Assembly (NCBI RefSeq): GCF_001274775.1
Contig: NZ_LGUE01000001.1
Coordinates: forward strand, 838,334-902,333
Direction of reading: 5' to 3'
DNA: 64,000 nucleotides
From: Rossellomorea marisflavi
GTDB taxonomy: Bacteria > Bacillota > Bacilli > Bacillales > Bacillaceae_B
Shown: positions 61,714 to 64,000 of the stretch, piece by piece
Position numbering within the stretch: the stretch's first letter is position 1
Layout: every line of letters begins with the position of its first letter
Program-made: the position numbers and the translations under genes
The notes under the pieces: generated by a model
The model's input: only the letters and a program-made list of their open reading frames with translations
Told to the model about the DNA's origin: nothing
Database searches by the model: none

Positions 61714-62309
61714 TCTCAATCGTGATTGCAGAAGATCAGAGGATGATGCTGGGGGCCCTTGGTTCCCTCTTGAACCTCGAAGATGACATGGAAGTCGTAG
61801 GGATGGCAGGAGACGGGGAAGAAGCGCTCTCCCTCGTTCGGGAACTACGTCCTGATATATGCATGATGGATATCGAAATGCCCAAGATGACCGGGCTGGA
61901 AGCAGCAGAAAGACTGAAGGACACGGACTGCCGGGTCATCATCCTGACCACCTTTGCACGATCAGGGTATTTTCAACGCGCCCTGAAGGCAGGGGTGAAG
62001 GGATATCTTCTGAAAGATAGTCCCAGTGAAGAACTGGCTCAATCCATACGTCTCGTCATGGACGGTAAGAGGATGTTTGCACCAGAACTCATGGATGATG
62101 TCTATGGGGAAGAAAATCCATTGACCGATCGTGAGAAAGAGGTCCTATGGCTCGTCGCAGATGGGAAAAACACACAGGAAATCGCCGATGAACTCAGTTT
62201 GAAGGCAGGAACCGTACGCAATTATGTCTCAACCATCCTTGAAAAACTCGGCGTGAAAAACAGGATCGAAGCCATTACCCAATCGAAGGAGAAAGGCTGG
62301 TTCAAATGA
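61710..62309 (+). CDS. desR: DesR response regulator (NarL/LuxR family)
   Basis: 199-aa partner of DesK. Receiver with Asp54 in ICMMDIEMPKMTGLEAAE, Lys in YLLKDSPSEEL, and a LuxR-type HTH (LTDREKEVLWLVADGKNTQEI, AGTVRNYVSTILEKL). Start TTG 61710, overlapping the desK stop, behind AGGGAGGGTTACAA. Phosphorylated DesR activates the desaturase promoter in B. subtilis; the target here must be elsewhere. Confidence 0.92.
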   Translation: MISIVIAEDQRMMLGALGSLLNLEDDMEVVGMAGDGEEALSLVRELRPDICMMDIEMPKMTGLEAAERLKDTDCRVIILTTFARSGYFQRALKAGVKGYLLKDSPSEELAQSIRLVMDGKRMFAPELMDDVYGEENPLTDREKEVLWLVADGKNTQEIADELSLKAGTVRNYVSTILEKLGVKNRIEAITQSKEKGWFK

Positions 62310-62470
62310 GTTGTTTTTTTGCACATAATGAAAATGATGATCCAACACCTGCCCCCCTTCACCATGGGGAGAACAAAAGGAACGGGTAGACAACTTCACC
62401 GGCTGACAGCAATGAGTACAAAATGAACCGTATATATAAAGTCCTTCTCCTCATTCTACGATAACTTCGA

Positions 62471-62606
62471 CTATTCACTACAGAGTGCGAAGCGGAGGCC
62501 AACCGACTCCAACGGGAAAAAGCGGGCAGAGTGAGAACCTGCAAGAATGAGGAGGCTTACCGTCCGCCCCGTGGAAAGCGGTTGGCTGCAGCAAAGAGTA
62601 CGAACA
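62471..62606 (+). repeat. Structured repeat copy F
   Basis: Preceded by ACTATTCACTACAGAGTG. Outer stem GGCCAACCG/CGGTTGGC, inner GGGC...GTGAG/CTTAC...GCCC. The inner loop has drifted (GAGAACCTGC against GAGACCCCGC in other copies). Bases 62310-62470 and 62607-62756 show no gene. Confidence 0.8.
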
Positions 62607-62756
62607 CCTGCTTACCGACTATCCAGATTTCAAAAAGCGACCGTTTTTTATAACAATATCAACCGCTGGATATAGCACAGATACCATGATTTTTTAAAGT
62701 CTATAAGGAAATAAGGATTGAAACTTTTCACACGCTATTAGATTTTTAACATGTCC

Positions 62757-62898
62757 TACTATTCACTACAGAGTGCCCGAAGCGGAGGCCAATCGACTCC
62801 AACGGGAAAAAGCGGGCAGGGTGAGACCCCGCAAGAATGAGGAGGCTCACCGCACGCCCCGTGGAAAGCGATTGGCCGCAGCGAAGAGCACGGACTCC
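62757..62898 (+). repeat. Structured repeat copy G
   Basis: Same flank ATTCACTACAGAGTG as copy F, 286 bp further on. Outer stem GGCCAATCG/CGATTGGCC is perfect, inner GTGAG/CTCAC and GGGC/GCCC are perfect, making this the best-preserved copy. Bases 62899-62996 hold nothing recognisable. Confidence 0.8.
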
Positions 62899-62996
62899 TA
62901 CTTACCACACGCCAATTCAAAAATTAATAGAACTTTCATAACGCCTCACCTTTGTACGATTCCATAGGATAAAAGCAGTTTCTTCCTAGGATGGAC

Positions 62997-63024
62997 TTGA
63001 CAATCCATCTCTTCATGATACGAT
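62997..63024 (+). promoter_or_regulatory. Promoter of the thiamine operon
   Basis: Perfect TTGACA, 16-nt spacer, TACGAT; start near 63031, 23 bp before the TPP aptamer. Confidence 0.75.
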
Positions 63025-63053
63025 AGCATCGAACTCAACTTACATATGACGAT

Positions 63054-63145
63054 CCACTAGGGGGGCCCTTAATAGCGGCTGAGATTGAAGTGAAACTTCA
63101 AGACCCTTTGAACCTGATCTGGTTGATACCAGCGGAGGGAAGTGG
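63054..63145 (+). promoter_or_regulatory. TPP (THI-box) riboswitch aptamer
   Basis: P1 CCACT/AGTGG encloses the conserved GCGGCTGAGATTG, ACCCTTTGAACCTGATCTGG, and ATACCAGCGGAGGGAAG strings. It binds thiamine pyrophosphate and controls tenA-tenI. Confidence 0.96.
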
Positions 63146-63180
63146 CGTTTTGAGGGTATTTCCATCCGTTTTGTATTCTC

Positions 63181-63223
63181 AAAAAGCCATTTTCCACCAA
63201 CTATGTGGAAAATGGCTTTTTTT
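63181..63223 (+). terminator. Terminator of the TPP riboswitch
   Basis: AAAAAGCCATTTTCCAC pairs with GTGGAAAATGGCTTTTT (17 bp), then extra T; directly before the tenA ribosome site. Confidence 0.93.
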
Positions 63224-63257
63224 CGTTTCAGTGGATCGTCAGGAGGAGGAAAAAGAG

Positions 63258-63959
63258 ATGAAGTTTTCAGAAGAATTACGGCTGGCTGCAGATGATTGCT
63301 GGGAAGCGAGTTTTCAACACCCTTTTGTACGGGGGATCGGTGATGGATCCCTGCCGCTTGAAAATTTTAAATTTTATGTTTTGCAAGATTCCTATTACCT
63401 GACACATTTTTCAAAAATGCAGGCACTGGGAGCTTCAAAAGCGGCCGATCTTCAAACTTCTGCCCGGTTGGCTGCACATGCACAGGCAACATTCGAAGCA
63501 GAGCTCTCTCTCCATGAAGGGTTTTCTGACAAACTCGGAATCACACAAGAAGAAAAGGAGCGGTTCGTCCCATCCCCGACGGCATACGCATACGCTTCAC
63601 ACATGTATCGGTCAGCCCAGGTCGGTGATCTGGCTGATATCCTGGCTGCCTTGTTGCCTTGTTACTGGCTTTACTACGAGGTAGGGGAGAAATTGAAAGG
63701 GAGCACGCCGGAACAACCCATTTACCAGGAGTGGATCGCCACCTATGGAGGGGAATGGTTCAAGGAGCTGGTCGAGGAACAGATCCAACGGCTCGATGAA
63801 CTGGCAGAGCTCGCAAGTGATGCTCAACGTGCTCGCATGAAGGAACTGTTCATGATGAGCAGCATCTATGAACTGCAGTTTTGGGAAATGGCTTTCAGCC
63901 TTGAACGGTGGCCCTTCCAGGAACTACTGACCACCACCCGATCCGGGGCCCGTGCATGA
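63258..63959 (+). CDS. tenA: Aminopyrimidine aminohydrolase / thiaminase II TenA
   Basis: Hydrolyses degraded-thiamine pyrimidines (formyl-aminopyrimidine salvage) to HMP, 233 aa all-helical. FQHPFVRGIGDGSLPLENFKFY, the YLTHFSKMQAL segment, the catalytic Cys region LLPCYWLYYEVG (about Cys135), and the C-terminal SSIYELQFWEMAF (Glu). ATG 63258 behind AGGAGGAGGAAAAAGAG. A longer frame into the riboswitch is an artefact. First gene after the TPP riboswitch. Confidence 0.95.
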   Translation: MKFSEELRLAADDCWEASFQHPFVRGIGDGSLPLENFKFYVLQDSYYLTHFSKMQALGASKAADLQTSARLAAHAQATFEAELSLHEGFSDKLGITQEEKERFVPSPTAYAYASHMYRSAQVGDLADILAALLPCYWLYYEVGEKLKGSTPEQPIYQEWIATYGGEWFKELVEEQIQRLDELAELASDAQRARMKELFMMSSIYELQFWEMAFSLERWPFQELLTTTRSGARA

Positions 63960-64000
63960 TGGCACGATTTCAACCGGAGTTGCACATCATCACATCAGGA
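63956..64000 (+). CDS. tenI: TenI thiazole tautomerase (5' end only)
   Basis: The frame from ATG 63956 begins MMARFQPELHIITSG and is open to the window end, overlapping the tenA stop by 4 bp (ATGA). The start ELHIITSG resembles TenI, which aromatises the thiazole phosphate in thiamine synthesis, and tenI follows tenA in B. subtilis. Only 15 codons are visible, so the call rests mainly on position. Confidence 0.65.
   Translation, partial: MMARFQPELHIITSG

Overview
The window comes from the chromosome of an endospore-forming, pigmented Bacillaceae bacterium, at roughly 45-50 % GC by eye. Two GerA-type germinant receptor operons and a YhcN/YlaJ-type spore lipoprotein indicate a spore former. 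Strong AGGAGG ribosome sites, frequent TTG starts, DesK-DesR, YkpA, YdjO, YpuA and YtxG/YtxH homologues point to Bacillales. C30 (staphyloxanthin-type) carotenoid genes fit a yellow-orange marine group such as Rossellomorea or close relatives; the genus is inference.

Layout. 0-3.3 kb: a gerA-gerB operon (minus, cut by the window edge), ydjO and a 42-codon gene. 3.4-12.2 kb: recQ, the ABC-F protein YkpA, a DUF4395 membrane protein, a spore lipoprotein, the purine permease pbuG under a guanine riboswitch, cvfB and a C45-type Ntn hydrolase. 12.2-16.6 kb: crtO-crtQ divergent from crtP, then padR-msrA. 16.7-21 kb: a cobalamin riboswitch controlling a BtuF-BtuC-(BtuD::CbiZ) system plus a small membrane protein. 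21.2-26 kb: an LCP ligase and a second germination operon in the order B-A-C. 26.3-29.8 kb: proC-proB-proA. 29.8-38.2 kb: a HAD phosphatase, an rRNA methyltransferase, a lipase-like hydrolase, a DUF5694 gene broken by one stop codon, an M29 aminopeptidase, an NprR-like peptide-sensing regulator followed directly by a 38-residue exported peptide gene, and an M24 peptidase.

38.3-47.2 kb: ypuA, a decayed antitoxin-like gene, a cluster of structured repeats, a two-component system, oxidoreductase and PfpI genes, a holin-like gene, ppiB, a probable 6S RNA, and a metallophosphatase broken by one in-frame TGA. 47.3-62.3 kb: a housekeeping stretch with a SUV3-like RNA helicase, a FrnE-type DsbA protein, a YlbC-like CAP protein, speD, a double P-loop ATPase, exoA, a CdsA-like enzyme and desK-desR. 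63-64 kb: a TPP riboswitch leading into tenA-tenI.

Three metabolite riboswitches (guanine, cobalamin, TPP) each show a promoter, an aptamer and a terminator hairpin before the gene they control. The window shows no tRNA, rRNA, CRISPR array, transposase or prophage.

The most notable non-textbook signals are: (1) seven copies of a roughly 120-140 bp GC-rich imperfect palindrome whose outer stem is maintained by compensatory changes between copies, two of them inside a larger 260-300 bp element bounded by TGGGACAAAA-type inverted ends; (2) the NprR-like regulator with its own peptide gene; (3) three genes within 13.3 kb each interrupted by a single in-frame stop (TAA, TAG, TGA).
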